The position numbers and the translations under genes were made by a program. From positions 1 to 26,815 of the forward strand of contig CAMVPJ010000011.1 in the NCBI GenBank assembly GCA_947169395.1: 26,815 nucleotides of DNA, written 5' to 3'. The stretch comes from an uncultured Caryophanales bacterium (GTDB lineage: Bacteria > Bacillota_I > Bacilli_A > RF39 > UBA660). The notes beneath the pieces are model-generated. The model had not been told where the DNA came from. It worked only from the letters and a program-made list of their open reading frames with translations, and did not search any database. Below, piece after piece: positions 1 through 8,216 of the stretch. Position 1 is the stretch's first letter. Each line of letters opens with the position of its first letter.

Positions 1-2
1 AT

Positions 3-650
3 TATGGTGAACTTGATTTATCTGATTTAACCAGTGCGGAAGGCTTAACATTACCCCAAAGTGTAGGAGGGCTTCTTGATTTAAGAAGTTTAACCAGTAC
101 GGAAGGTTTAGTATTACCCCAAAGTATAGGAAGTTCTCTAAATTTAGAAAGTTTAACCAGTGCCAATGGTTTAACATTACCACAAAGCATAGGAGGAGAC
201 CTAAATCTAAAAAGTATAACCAGTGCGGAAGGTTTAATATTACCACAAAGTGTCGGAGGAGACCTATATTTATCTAGTTTAACCAGTGCCAATGGTTTAA
301 CATTATCACAAAGTGTTGGAGGTGATCTATATTTAAGAAGTTTAACCAGTGCGGAAGGCTTAACATTACCTCAAAGTATAGGAGGAACTTTAACTTTAAG
401 AAGTTTAACCAGTGTGGAAGGCTTAACATTACCTCAAAGTATAGGAGATTCTCTATATTTATCTAGTTTAACCAGTGCGGAAGGCTTAACATTACCTCAA
501 AGTATAGGAGGAGCTTTGATTTTAAGAAGTTTAACCAGTACAGAGGGATTAACTATTCCAGATACATTAAATTGTGTATTAATTTGTCCTATAATTAAAG
601 ATATTAATGAATTGAGAGAAATGTGTAAGAAAAATAATAAAAAGATATAA
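3..650 (+). CDS. Leucine-rich repeat protein, 3' part (5' end outside window)
   Basis: The frame is open from the left edge to a TAA at 648-650, so the N-terminus lies outside the window. The visible part is a tandem array of nine 21-residue units (63 bp each) with consensus close to LTSAEGLTLPQSIGGDLYLR. Regularly spaced Leu/Ile and a GG turn suggest a right-handed solenoid of leucine-rich type. The final unit degenerates to a TSTEGLTIPDTL stretch, followed by a charged tail. Units are nearly identical at DNA level, which implies recent duplication or gene conversion. Such proteins often act in binding, but nothing here shows the partner. The reading frame breaks in an A-rich stretch just before the stop, and the next frame stays open to 822, so the annotated end is probably not the original one. 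Confidence 0.8.
   Translation, partial: YGELDLSDLTSAEGLTLPQSVGGLLDLRSLTSTEGLVLPQSIGSSLNLESLTSANGLTLPQSIGGDLNLKSITSAEGLILPQSVGGDLYLSSLTSANGLTLSQSVGGDLYLRSLTSAEGLTLPQSIGGTLTLRSLTSVEGLTLPQSIGDSLYLSSLTSAEGLTLPQSIGGALILRSLTSTEGLTIPDTLNCVLICPIIKDINELREMCKKNNKKI
27..593 (+). repeat. Tandem array of nine 63-bp units
   Basis: The TTAACCAGTG-type start of each unit recurs every 63 bp from 27 to 531. Each unit encodes 21 residues. Differences between units are mainly in the codons after the GG turn and in GCGGAA versus GCCAAT (AE versus AN). The array is in frame, so gain or loss of whole units would change protein length without breaking it. Confidence 0.9.
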
Positions 651-822
651 TGAAGAAATAACTGAATATAATAATTTATTTGTTAATGGAGATATTAGTT
701 ATATTGAATACTATAATAATGTAATGATGCTTAATAATCTATATTTTAATTCTACTAAGATAGGATCTAGAATAAGATTTATTAATAGTGAAGATATAGT
801 TGAAAAAGTTAAAATAAAATAG
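616..822 (+). pseudogene. Out-of-frame C-terminal extension of the repeat protein
   Basis: In the frame starting at positions equal to 1 modulo 3, the sequence is open from 616 to the TAG at 820-822. It encodes a protein-like tail (KRYNEEITEYNNLFVNGD and on to EKVKIK) with no start codon near its beginning. The upstream frame ends at 650 inside this segment. Removing one A from the run at 630-634 or the run at 639-643 would join the two into one protein about 57 residues longer. I infer a single-base insertion, which could be a real mutation, phase variation or an assembly error. The tail matches no family I know. Confidence 0.6.
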
Positions 823-872
823 TTGAAAAATAGTTAGAAATGTGTTAGAATTATTAGCAGTTGACAAAAGAC

Positions 873-878
873 TATAAT
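873..878 (+). promoter_or_regulatory. Candidate -10 box for the pheST leader
   Basis: A perfect TATAAT lies just upstream of the T-box leader. It would start transcription near 884, early enough to include Stem I. No good -35 is present 17 bp upstream. A TTGACA at 861-866 is too close to this -10 and has no good -10 of its own downstream, so the exact promoter is uncertain. Confidence 0.4.
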
Positions 879-883
879 GAAAA

Positions 884-1070
884 AGTAGTAGTAAAAGTAG
901 TGTTTAAAGAGAGTTATCAGTAGGTGTGAAGATAATAAATAACCTTTTATGAATTCAGTTTCTAGTCTTATCGTTAGGCGCGTTAAGTCATAAGAGCATA
1001 ATCATATTATGAAATAGGGTGGTACCGCGAATAATTCGTCCCTATAATTAATATGATTTTTATTTTTTTA
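884..1070 (+). promoter_or_regulatory. T-box riboswitch, probably tRNA-Phe responsive
   Basis: The invariant T-box AGGGTGGTACCGCG is at 1016-1029 and directly precedes pheST. The Stem I region contains a hairpin GTTATC (913-918)/GATAAT (931-936) with an AGTAGGTG loop. A UUC Phe codon in GAATTCAG (954-956) is the likely specifier; a second TTC at 960-962 is the alternative. The terminator pairs AATCATATTA (1000-1009) with TAATATGATT (1049-1058) and TAGGG with CCCTA, followed by TTTATTTTTTT. The antiterminator would pair part of the T-box with the TCCC segment near 1039. Uncharged tRNA-Phe should stabilise the antiterminator and switch on pheS and pheT. The fold was assigned by eye. Confidence 0.93.
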
Positions 1071-1081
1071 GGAGGGATATA

Positions 1082-2122
1082 ATGAATGAAGAAAAAGTAA
1101 AAAAGATAATGGAAGAGATTAGTCGAAGATTTGAACATATTAATGATTTAAAAGAATTAATTGACTATAAAGTAGAACAATTAGGTAAAAAAGGTAAGAT
1201 TACAACTCTACAAGCAGGTATTAAAGATGCAATAGACAAGAAAGAATATGGTAAATTAGTTAATATGGTTAAAAATCATTTTAATGAAATTTATGAATCT
1301 AAGATGAAATTACTTGAAGAGTTAGAATTAAAGAAAAAACTAGAAAGTGAAAAAATAGATATAACACTTCCTGCAACTAAAGTTAGAACTGGTAGTCCAA
1401 ATATATTAGAAAAGACTGTTGAAGATATGGAAAACTTATTTATGAGTCTAGGATATGATGTAGTTGAAGGACCAGAAATAGAAGAAGATTTATATAACTT
1501 TGAACTTTTAAATTTACCTAAGGGACATCCTGCAAGAGATTCACAAGATACATTCTATTTAGAAGGAGATAAAATATTACTTAGAAGTCATACATCTCCA
1601 GTACAAGCAAGAACTATGTTAGAAGGTAAGGGAGAAAAACCTATAAGAGTAGTATGCCCTGGTAAAACATATCGTAGAGATGATGATGATGCAACACATT
1701 CACATAATTTCATGCAAATAGAAGGATTACTTGTTGATAAACATGCGACATTAGCTGATTTAAAAGGTACATTTGATGTAGTTGCAAAACACTTATTTGG
1801 TGATGACTGTATTACTCGTTTTAGACCAAGTTATTATCCATTTACAGAGCCTTCAGTAGAAACTGATATATCTTGTTTTAAATGTAAAGGTGAAGGTTGC
1901 CCAATATGTAAAAACACAGGTTGGATTACAATTAGTGGAGCAGGAGTAGTACATCCTAATGTACTTAAGATGTGTGGATATGATCCTAGTATTTGGCATG
2001 GTTTTGCTTTTGGTTTTGGACTAGAGCGAATTGCAATGCTTAAATACGGAATAAATGATATAAGAACATTTTATAATACTGATTTAAGAGAATCAAAAGT
2101 ATTTGATAGAAGGGAGGATTAA
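1082..2122 (+). CDS. pheS: Phenylalanine--tRNA ligase alpha subunit
   Basis: PheS is the catalytic chain of the alpha2beta2 enzyme that charges tRNA-Phe with phenylalanine. The 346-residue length is usual. The N-terminal ~90 residues form the coiled-coil tRNA-binding arm. Class II motif 2 lies around residues 196-215 (KTYRRDDDDATH, then MQIEG) and motif 3 around 307-328 (GFAFGFGLERIAMLKYGI). Four cysteines at 265, 268, 273 and 276 (CFKC, CPIC) make a metal-ribbon-like insert seen in many Firmicutes PheS. AGGAGGG at 1070-1076 fixes the ATG. It follows the T-box and is nearly contiguous with pheT, whose RBS lies in the last codons of pheS. Confidence 0.97.
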   Translation: MNEEKVKKIMEEISRRFEHINDLKELIDYKVEQLGKKGKITTLQAGIKDAIDKKEYGKLVNMVKNHFNEIYESKMKLLEELELKKKLESEKIDITLPATKVRTGSPNILEKTVEDMENLFMSLGYDVVEGPEIEEDLYNFELLNLPKGHPARDSQDTFYLEGDKILLRSHTSPVQARTMLEGKGEKPIRVVCPGKTYRRDDDDATHSHNFMQIEGLLVDKHATLADLKGTFDVVAKHLFGDDCITRFRPSYYPFTEPSVETDISCFKCKGEGCPICKNTGWITISGAGVVHPNVLKMCGYDPSIWHGFAFGFGLERIAMLKYGINDIRTFYNTDLRESKVFDRRED

Positions 2123-2123
2123 G

Positions 2124-4508
2124 ATGATTAGTTTAAATTGGACAGGAGATTATGTCGATATTAAAGATGAAAGTATCTCTGAACTTACTGATAAAATAAT
2201 TAAGTTTGGTGTTAATATTGAAGAGATTAGATGTAATAATATTAATAATCTTGTAGTAGGTCATGTACTTAAAGTAGAACCTCATCCTGATAGTGATCAC
2301 TTAAATGTTTGTCAAGTTAATATTGGAGATACTACTACACAAATAGTATGTGGAGCATCTAATGTACGTGAAAACTTAAAAGTAATAGTTGCACTTCCAG
2401 GAGCTGTATTACCAGGAGATTTTGAAATTAAGAAAAGTAAAATTAGAGGAATTGAGTCTAATGGTATGATATGTGCATTATTTGAACTAGGTTTAGAAGA
2501 AAAGACGGAAGAGAATTATAATAAAGGTATTACTGAGTTATCAGATGATGCTCCGGTTGGAGTAGATGCTCTAAAATACTTAGGTTTTGATGATACTATA
2601 CTTGAACTTGATATTCATAAACATCATAATAATGATTGTTATTATCATATTGGATTTGCTTACATAGTTGCAGCCATCTTAAATAAAAAAGTAAAACTAC
2701 CTAGTATTGATATAAAAGAATATACTGATTCTATTAATAATCATTTTAATCTATCTGTTGATACTCAAAAGTGTCCTTTCTATACTGCACGTATGGTTAA
2801 GGGTGTTAAAGTAGGAGAGTCACCTGACTTTATTAAGAAAAGACTAGAAAGTGTTGGTATGCGTTCTATTAATAACGTAGTAGATATTTCTAACTATGTA
2901 ATGCTAGAGTATGGCCAACCACTACACTTCTTTGATAAGGATAAACTAGGTAATAAAGTAGTAGTTAGAAATGCTTATGATAATGAGGAAATTACTACAT
3001 TAGATGGTAAAGATAGAACGCTTACTTGTGATGATATAGTTATTACTGATGGTAATAGCCCAGTATGTATAGCAGGAGTAATGGGTGGTGAGAATACTGA
3101 GGTTGATGATAATACTAAAGATATATTAATAGAAAGTGCAATCTTTGATGCAATAAGTATTCGTAAAACTTCATCTAGATTAGATTTAAGAAGTGAAGCA
3201 TCTATTCGTTATGGTAAAGGATTAAACTATGAATATACAATAGCTGCTATAAATAGAGCATGTTACTTATTACAAGAATATGCATCTGGTACAGTTTTAA
3301 AAGATACTATCATGCATGATACATTAGATAAAACACCTAAGATTATTAAAGTTAAATCAAGTGATATTAATGATATTCTAGGTATTACTATTACTGATGA
3401 TGATATGAAAGTAGAACTAGATAGATTAGACTTTAAATATGAATATGATAAAGGTTTATTTACTATTACTGTTCCAAATAGAAGATTAGATATTGAATGT
3501 AATGCAGCTGACATTGCAGAAGAGATTGGTTGTTTATATGGATATCATAACTTAGTAGGTAAACTTCCTACTTTACCAATGAAAAAAGGTGAGTATAAAG
3601 GTAATATAGGTTTAAGAAAAGATGTATCAAAAAGACTTAGAGCTTTAGGCTTTGATGAAGATAAAAACTATACACTAGTATCAGTTGATGAAGCTAACCT
3701 ATTTAGATATGAAGATAAAAAACAGATTATCTTACCTAATCCTATGAGTAGTGATAAGAGTGTTATTAGAACTACACTTATTCCATCACTTATTAATACA
3801 TATCTTTATAATAAGAAAAGAAAAGTTAAAAATATTAATATCTATGAAATAGCTAATACATATGATGCTAACTACATAGAAGATACTAAGATATGTATAC
3901 TTGCTAGTGGAGACTTTGTTACTAATAGTTGGCAAGGAAATACTAAAGTAGACTTTTATTTAGTAAAAGGAGTATTAGAGAATTTACTTGATTATCTAGG
4001 CCTTAAAAACAGATATGATTATCAAGCATGCAATATACCTGAAATGATACCTGACATGCATCCTGGAGTAAGTGCGAGAGTACTTGTAGATAGAGAAGAA
4101 GTAGGAATTATAGGTAGAGTACACCCTAAAGTTAATAAAGATGAAATCTATGTAATAGAATTATCATTAACTAAACTATGCAATAAAAAGATTAAACCAA
4201 TTAAATTTAAAGAATCATCTAAATATCCAAGTATTATAAAAGATGTTGCCTTTGTAGTAAATAAAGATATTACTAATAAAGAAATTACAGATGTAATAAA
4301 AAAAGCAGGAGCTAGATTACTAGATAACATTGAAGTGTTTGATATATATACAGGAGATAATGTAGGTAAAGATGAAAAATCAATTGCATACTCTCTAACA
4401 TTTAAAGATGACTCGCGTACATTAAATGAAGATGAAGTAATGCAAGTGTTTAATGGAATAATAAGTGCAGTTGAAACAAAATTAAAAGCAAGAGTAAGAG
4501 ATAAGTAA
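2124..4508 (+). CDS. pheT: Phenylalanine--tRNA ligase beta subunit
   Basis: PheT is the structural, editing and tRNA-binding chain of phenylalanyl-tRNA synthetase, here 794 residues, the usual bacterial size. In order it shows an EMAP/Myf-type tRNA-binding domain (about 40-150, with VVGHVLKVEPHPDSDHL), a B3/B4 editing domain (about 210-400), a B5 domain (about 410-480), a catalytic-like core, and a C-terminal FDX-ACB anticodon-binding domain (about 700-794). The ATG at 2124 is chosen over a longer frame because GGGAGG at 2112-2117 is well placed. The usual T-P-N-R-x-D segment after the tRNA-binding domain reads HKHHNND here, which is odd. No clear terminator follows. Confidence 0.97.
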   Translation: MISLNWTGDYVDIKDESISELTDKIIKFGVNIEEIRCNNINNLVVGHVLKVEPHPDSDHLNVCQVNIGDTTTQIVCGASNVRENLKVIVALPGAVLPGDFEIKKSKIRGIESNGMICALFELGLEEKTEENYNKGITELSDDAPVGVDALKYLGFDDTILELDIHKHHNNDCYYHIGFAYIVAAILNKKVKLPSIDIKEYTDSINNHFNLSVDTQKCPFYTARMVKGVKVGESPDFIKKRLESVGMRSINNVVDISNYVMLEYGQPLHFFDKDKLGNKVVVRNAYDNEEITTLDGKDRTLTCDDIVITDGNSPVCIAGVMGGENTEVDDNTKDILIESAIFDAISIRKTSSRLDLRSEASIRYGKGLNYEYTIAAINRACYLLQEYASGTVLKDTIMHDTLDKTPKIIKVKSSDINDILGITITDDDMKVELDRLDFKYEYDKGLFTITVPNRRLDIECNAADIAEEIGCLYGYHNLVGKLPTLPMKKGEYKGNIGLRKDVSKRLRALGFDEDKNYTLVSVDEANLFRYEDKKQIILPNPMSSDKSVIRTTLIPSLINTYLYNKKRKVKNINIYEIANTYDANYIEDTKICILASGDFVTNSWQGNTKVDFYLVKGVLENLLDYLGLKNRYDYQACNIPEMIPDMHPGVSARVLVDREEVGIIGRVHPKVNKDEIYVIELSLTKLCNKKIKPIKFKESSKYPSIIKDVAFVVNKDITNKEITDVIKKAGARLLDNIEVFDIYTGDNVGKDEKSIAYSLTFKDDSRTLNEDEVMQVFNGIISAVETKLKARVRDK

Positions 4509-4551
4509 TTCTCTTTTTCTGTATTTTGTTTAATGTTGATTAATATTAAAA

Positions 4552-5007
4552 ATGTGTGCGCATAATCAACTTCAATCAAAAGTTTTAGATGAACTTGAGA
4601 TGATAGTTTATAATGGGAATAAATATGTTTATGATGATGTTGATAATTTCATAAGAGAATCTAAAAGTAAGGGATATAGGGTGAATATATTAACTTATGG
4701 AGACAGAAAGTTTCAATTAAAAAAATTATCAAATTTAGATATATGTGATATGATTGATAATATCATTATTGCTAGTGATTATAAATTTAATTTAGATTTG
4801 AACTATAATAATTCAATATTTATTGATGATAATCCTAGAGATTTAGAAGGATTATGTAATCGTTCAGCAGGAAGAGTTATTAGAATATCTAGAAACGAAA
4901 CAAAGTATGCTACAGTAGCATTAAACAATAAAAATATAGAAAACTATGATGGTTTAAATAAAATAAGTATTAGTGATTTTAGTGTAAAAAGGAGTTTATT
5001 AAAATGA
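4552..5007 (+). CDS. HAD-like protein lacking motif I (possible remnant)
   Basis: The 151-residue product contains what looks like the second half of a HAD-superfamily fold: a motif II-like stretch (NILTYGDRKFQLKK, about residues 46-59) and a motif III/IV-like SIFIDDNPRDLEGL (about 88-101). The N-terminal DxDxT nucleophile motif that HAD phosphatases need is absent; the protein starts directly with MCAHNQLQSK. An in-frame stop at 4537-4539 prevents upstream extension, and no good RBS precedes the ATG. It overlaps trpS by four bases (ATGA). It may be a 5'-truncated pseudogene still translated for coupling to trpS, or a non-catalytic HAD-like protein. A later start at 4600 is possible. Confidence 0.55.
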   Translation: MCAHNQLQSKVLDELEMIVYNGNKYVYDDVDNFIRESKSKGYRVNILTYGDRKFQLKKLSNLDICDMIDNIIIASDYKFNLDLNYNNSIFIDDNPRDLEGLCNRSAGRVIRISRNETKYATVALNNKNIENYDGLNKISISDFSVKRSLLK

Positions 5008-6098
5008 ATAAAAAAATAATATTGACAGGAGATAGACCAACTGGAAGATTGCATTTAGGACATTATGTTGGGTCCTTAAAAAGAAGAGTAGAATTACAAA
5101 ATTCTGGTGAATTTGATGAAATTTTTATAGAAATTGCAGATTCACAGGCAATAACTGATAATGCATATAATATGGAAAAAGTAAGACAAAACGTTATTGA
5201 AGTTGCATTAGATTATCTTGCTTGTGGAATAGATCCAAATAAATCGACAATTTTTGTTCAGTCACAAATTCCTGAATTATGTGAATTGACATTTTATTAT
5301 TTAAATTTAGTAACATTATCAAGATTACAGAGAAATCCAACAATTAAGGAAGAAATTAAAATGAGAGCTTTTAATAAAAGTATTCCTACAGGTTTTCTTA
5401 CGTATCCAATAAGTCAAGCTGCAGATATTACGGCATTTGATGCAAACATTGTGCCAGTTGGTGAAGATCAATTACCTATGATTGAACAAACTAGAGAAAT
5501 TGTTAGAAGTTTTAATTCTTTATATGATAAGGTTCTTATAGAGCCAAAAGAATTATTGCCAGAGAATAATGTTTGTTCTAGGTTACCTGGTATTGATGGT
5601 AAAGCTAAAATGAGTAAATCGTTAGGAAATTGTATTTATCTATCTGATGAGCCAGAAGAAATACAAAGAAAAGTTATGAGTATGTTTACTGATCCAAACC
5701 ATTTAAAAGTAGATGATCCTGGAGAAACTAAAAATAATCCTGTATTTATATACTTAGATGCTTTTTGCAAAGAAGAGCATTTTGAAAAATATTTTCCAAA
5801 ATATAAGAGTTTAGCTGAATTGAAAGCCCATTATGAACGTGGTGGTTTAGGTGATGTAAAAGTAAAAAAATTTTTAAATAGCATTTTACAAGAAGAACTT
5901 GAACCAATTAGAAAAAGAAGAAAGGAGTTTGAAAAAAATATTCCTGATGTTTACAAAATACTAAAGAATGGTAGCGAAAAAGCAAGAAAAAAAGCTGCTA
6001 AAAAAATGAATCAAGTAAAAAATGCTATGGGTGTAAATTATTTTTCTGATTTAGATTTGATTAAGCAACAGTCAAATAAATATAATATAGAAAAATAA
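5004..6098 (+). CDS. trpS: Tryptophan--tRNA ligase
   Basis: A class I synthetase that charges tRNA-Trp. The 364 residues are slightly longer than the common ~330. The HIGH-type signature HLGH is at residues 17-20 after GDRPTGRL, and KMSKS is at 202-206 (GKAKMSKSLGN). The substrate-pocket segment VGEDQLPMIEQTREI (about 152-166) is typical of TrpS. The C-terminal ~35 residues are Lys-rich. GGAG at 4991-4994 precedes the ATG, which overlaps the previous stop as ATGA, so translation is probably coupled. No T-box lies directly upstream; expression may run from the pheST operon or an unseen promoter. It ends at the bidirectional terminator. Confidence 0.96.
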   Translation: MNKKIILTGDRPTGRLHLGHYVGSLKRRVELQNSGEFDEIFIEIADSQAITDNAYNMEKVRQNVIEVALDYLACGIDPNKSTIFVQSQIPELCELTFYYLNLVTLSRLQRNPTIKEEIKMRAFNKSIPTGFLTYPISQAADITAFDANIVPVGEDQLPMIEQTREIVRSFNSLYDKVLIEPKELLPENNVCSRLPGIDGKAKMSKSLGNCIYLSDEPEEIQRKVMSMFTDPNHLKVDDPGETKNNPVFIYLDAFCKEEHFEKYFPKYKSLAELKAHYERGGLGDVKVKKFLNSILQEELEPIRKRRKEFEKNIPDVYKILKNGSEKARKKAAKKMNQVKNAMGVNYFSDLDLIKQQSNKYNIEK

Positions 6099-6109
6099 AA
6101 TAATTATTA

Positions 6110-6145
6110 AAAAAATTCTATTCATTAATTTGAATAGAATTTTTT
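6110..6145. terminator. Bidirectional intrinsic terminator between trpS and the radical SAM gene
   Basis: A perfect 15-bp inverted repeat pairs 6110-6124 with 6131-6145 (AAAAAATTCTATTCA against its complement) around a 6-nt loop. The A-run on one side becomes the T-run on the other, so it can stop both converging transcripts. The stop codon and last codons of the minus-strand gene form part of the stem. Confidence 0.85.
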
Positions 6146-7053
6146 ATACCTTGGTATGTATTTCTACGTGCTAGTTCTTTATCAATTCCATTTAATACAT
6201 CTATTTTGTTAAGTATCCAAGTAGGTTCTATTAATTCTTCTTTAATAGGGTCTCCTGTAAGTCTATGGATAACAATATCTTCATTTAATAGTTCTATTTG
6301 ATCACACACTATATCTATATATTCATCTTTGGTTAGTATTTTAAATGGTTTATCTTTGTATAGAAAAGCTAACTTAGTTCCTTTTACAATTGATAACATA
6401 TGTATCTTTATGCCCTGGATATCTAGTTTATTTAGATGTCTAATTGTATCTAACATCATATCTTTAGTTTCATATGGTAGTCCATTAATAATATGTACAA
6501 CAACATCTATATTATTATTTCTAAGCTTTGTTACCATATTATCAAAGCATTCTAATGTATGACATCTATTAATTAGTGTTGCAGTTTTATCATGTATTGT
6601 CTGTAGTCCTAATTCAATAGTAAGATATGTTCTTTTATTTAAATCACATAAATAGTCTAATATATCATCACTAATTGCGTCTGCACGTGTTGCGATAGCA
6701 AGTCCTATAACATTATCTTGTTTTAGTATTAGTTCATATCTTTCTTTTAACTTATCTACTGTATCATACGTATTAGTATTTGCTTGAAAATAACCAATAA
6801 GTTTACTATTAGGCCATTTATTAAGCATTACTTTTTTTCTTTCATAGAATTGTTCTAGTAATGATACTTTCTTTTTAAAATCACTACTACCATTTAAGCA
6901 GTATATACATCCTCCAACTCCTTTACTACCATCTATATTAGGGCAAGTGAAATTAGCATCTAAATTAATCTTGGCTACTTTAGATTTAAATTTATTCTTA
7001 TAATAATAATCTAGTGTATAGTATCTTTTATTAGTATTAGAGTATTTAAACAC
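6118..7053 (-). CDS. ytqA: Radical SAM protein, TIGR01212 / YtqA (YhcC) family
   Basis: The radical SAM cluster motif is at residues 37-52 (CPNIDGSKGVGGCIYC, CX11CX2C), the spacing typical of the YtqA/YhcC family. It is followed by EQFYERKK and the family-like TIELGLQTIHDKT. Length 311 is normal. The Bacillus subtilis member YtqA has been linked to wobble-uridine modification of tRNA (the route to mnm5s2U); that assignment is from memory and is not shown by this sequence. The start is GTG at 7053, preceded by GAGGTAAG; it overlaps the amidotransferase gene by eight bases, so the two form an operon. The usual partner methyltransferase (YtqB-type) is not adjacent. Confidence 0.88.
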   Translation of the reverse strand: MFKYSNTNKRYYTLDYYYKNKFKSKVAKINLDANFTCPNIDGSKGVGGCIYCLNGSSDFKKKVSLLEQFYERKKVMLNKWPNSKLIGYFQANTNTYDTVDKLKERYELILKQDNVIGLAIATRADAISDDILDYLCDLNKRTYLTIELGLQTIHDKTATLINRCHTLECFDNMVTKLRNNNIDVVVHIINGLPYETKDMMLDTIRHLNKLDIQGIKIHMLSIVKGTKLAFLYKDKPFKILTKDEYIDIVCDQIELLNEDIVIHRLTGDPIKEELIEPTWILNKIDVLNGIDKELARRNTYQGIKNSIQINE

Positions 7054-7798
7054 GTTTACTTACCTCACTAATAAATCTTTCAAATATTGCTTTATCATCT
7101 AATTCGGGATGATACTGTACACCAATTATAAAGTAGTTATTATCTTTATATTCTAATCCTTCAATAATATTATCAGGAGATTTTGCACTTATATAAAAAT
7201 CACTACCTACATTAGTTACTTGCTTTAAATGAAGAGATAATACATTTATTGTACTCGTATTATAAATAGAGTATAGTACACTATCTTTATTAATATTTAT
7301 ATCATGTCTAGATTTAGATAATGTATCTAAATTACATTCTACTTCATCTTTCATAATTTGATATCCATGAATATTAGGTATAGGTATATCTTTTAATTTA
7401 AATATATCTTTATCTTGTACTTCATTAAATACATTCCATAGATTATCACTATTAACTACAATATTTCTACTTATTAATATATCTTTTAATATACCAAAGT
7501 AGTTTAATACTTGCATACCTAAGCATATACCTAGAATTGGTTTATTATATTTTAATGCATGAAGTATTATATCAAAGTGAAATTTTTCTAATGATCTACC
7601 ACCAGGAAAGATAAATCCGTCACATATATTAAGTTGTTTTTCACTTATCACTTCATCACTAGGTAATAAACCAAAAGGAATGCCCTCAAACTCGCTAATC
7701 ATCTTAGAATAATTATTTAAAAATATATATTTATATTCATAAGGATTATCTATATTCTTTCTAACACCAGGAACAATTCCTATAACTATTTTTTTCAT
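7046..7798 (-). CDS. Class I glutamine amidotransferase-like / gamma-glutamyl hydrolase (PuuD-like)
   Basis: A 250-residue peptidase C26-type protein. The nucleophile elbow GICLGMQ places the cysteine at residue 92, and YHPE near the C-terminus supplies His230 and Glu232, completing the catalytic triad. DGFIFPGG (about 60-67) forms the usual oxyanion segment. The family removes gamma-glutamyl groups from small amides, but the substrate cannot be told here. The ATG at 7798 is preferred over one four codons upstream because GAGGTG sits just before it. It is first in a two-gene minus-strand operon with the radical SAM gene. Confidence 0.82.
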   Translation of the reverse strand: MKKIVIGIVPGVRKNIDNPYEYKYIFLNNYSKMISEFEGIPFGLLPSDEVISEKQLNICDGFIFPGGRSLEKFHFDIILHALKYNKPILGICLGMQVLNYFGILKDILISRNIVVNSDNLWNVFNEVQDKDIFKLKDIPIPNIHGYQIMKDEVECNLDTLSKSRHDININKDSVLYSIYNTSTINVLSLHLKQVTNVGSDFYISAKSPDNIIEGLEYKDNNYFIIGVQYHPELDDKAIFERFISEVSKRV

Positions 7799-7814
7799 AA
7801 CACACCTCATTTAT

Positions 7815-7843
7815 ATTTTATCATTGTACGATATATTATTCAA
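7815..7843 (-). promoter_or_regulatory. Promoter for the minus-strand amidotransferase operon
   Basis: On the minus strand TTGAAT (7843-7838) and TAAAAT (7820-7815) are separated by 17 bp, a good sigma-A match. It overlaps the oppositely oriented spoVS promoter, so the two transcription units may compete. Confidence 0.55.
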
Positions 7844-7851
7844 ATTATATT
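7824..7851 (+). promoter_or_regulatory. Candidate promoter for spoVS
   Basis: TTGTAC at 7824-7829 and TATATT at 7846-7851 lie 16 bp apart, a moderate sigma-A-like match. Bacillus spoVS depends on sigma-H; I do not see a convincing sigma-H motif here. Confidence 0.4.
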
Positions 7852-7898
7852 TGTTCTAGAGATTAAATTTTTTAATATATTTAATTAGGAGGGATTTT

Positions 7899-8159
7899 AT
7901 GGAAACACTTAAAGTAGGGACTAAATCAAACCCTAATTCAGTTGCAGGAGCATTAGCTAATGTAATTCGTGAAAAAGGAACTGTTGAAATACAAGCAATA
8001 GGAGCAGGTGCGTTAAATCAAGCTATTAAGTCTATCGCAATTGCCCGTGGTTTTGTTGCTCCTAGTGGTAAAAATCTTGTATGTATTCCAGCTTTTACTG
8101 ATATCACTATTGATGGTGAAGAACGTACTGCTTTAAAACTTATTGTTAAGGCCAAATAG
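7899..8159 (+). CDS. spoVS: Stage V sporulation protein S
   Basis: The 86-residue product matches SpoVS over its full length: METLKVGTKSNPNSVAGALA, then IQAIGAGALNQAIKS and a GxNLVCIPAFTDI-type segment ending near KLIVKAK. SpoVS is a small Alba-like, probably nucleic-acid-binding regulator. In Bacillus it affects septation and coat assembly. It also occurs in non-sporulating bacteria, so it is not proof of sporulation. AGGAGGG at 7887-7893 sets the ATG. The stop lies in a terminator loop, so it is probably a single-gene unit. Confidence 0.95.
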   Translation: METLKVGTKSNPNSVAGALANVIREKGTVEIQAIGAGALNQAIKSIAIARGFVAPSGKNLVCIPAFTDITIDGEERTALKLIVKAK

Positions 8160-8171
8160 GTCTTTTTATTT
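8148..8171 (+). terminator. Intrinsic terminator after spoVS
   Basis: AAGGCC (8148-8153) pairs with GGTCTT (8159-8164) with one G-U pair around an AAATA loop, followed by TTTATTTTT. The spoVS stop codon lies in the loop and stem. Confidence 0.7.
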
Positions 8172-8216
8172 TTGAATAATTGATGTATAATAATCACTAC
8201 TTAATGGAGGTTTTGT

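Noticed and set aside
2..292. Minus-strand ORF over the repeat array
   Set aside because: Its Pro- and Lys-rich repeats mirror the plus-strand repeat gene exactly, so it is a shadow frame.
27..593. CRISPR array
   Set aside because: The 63-bp repeats are contiguous, coding and without unique spacers; no cas genes.
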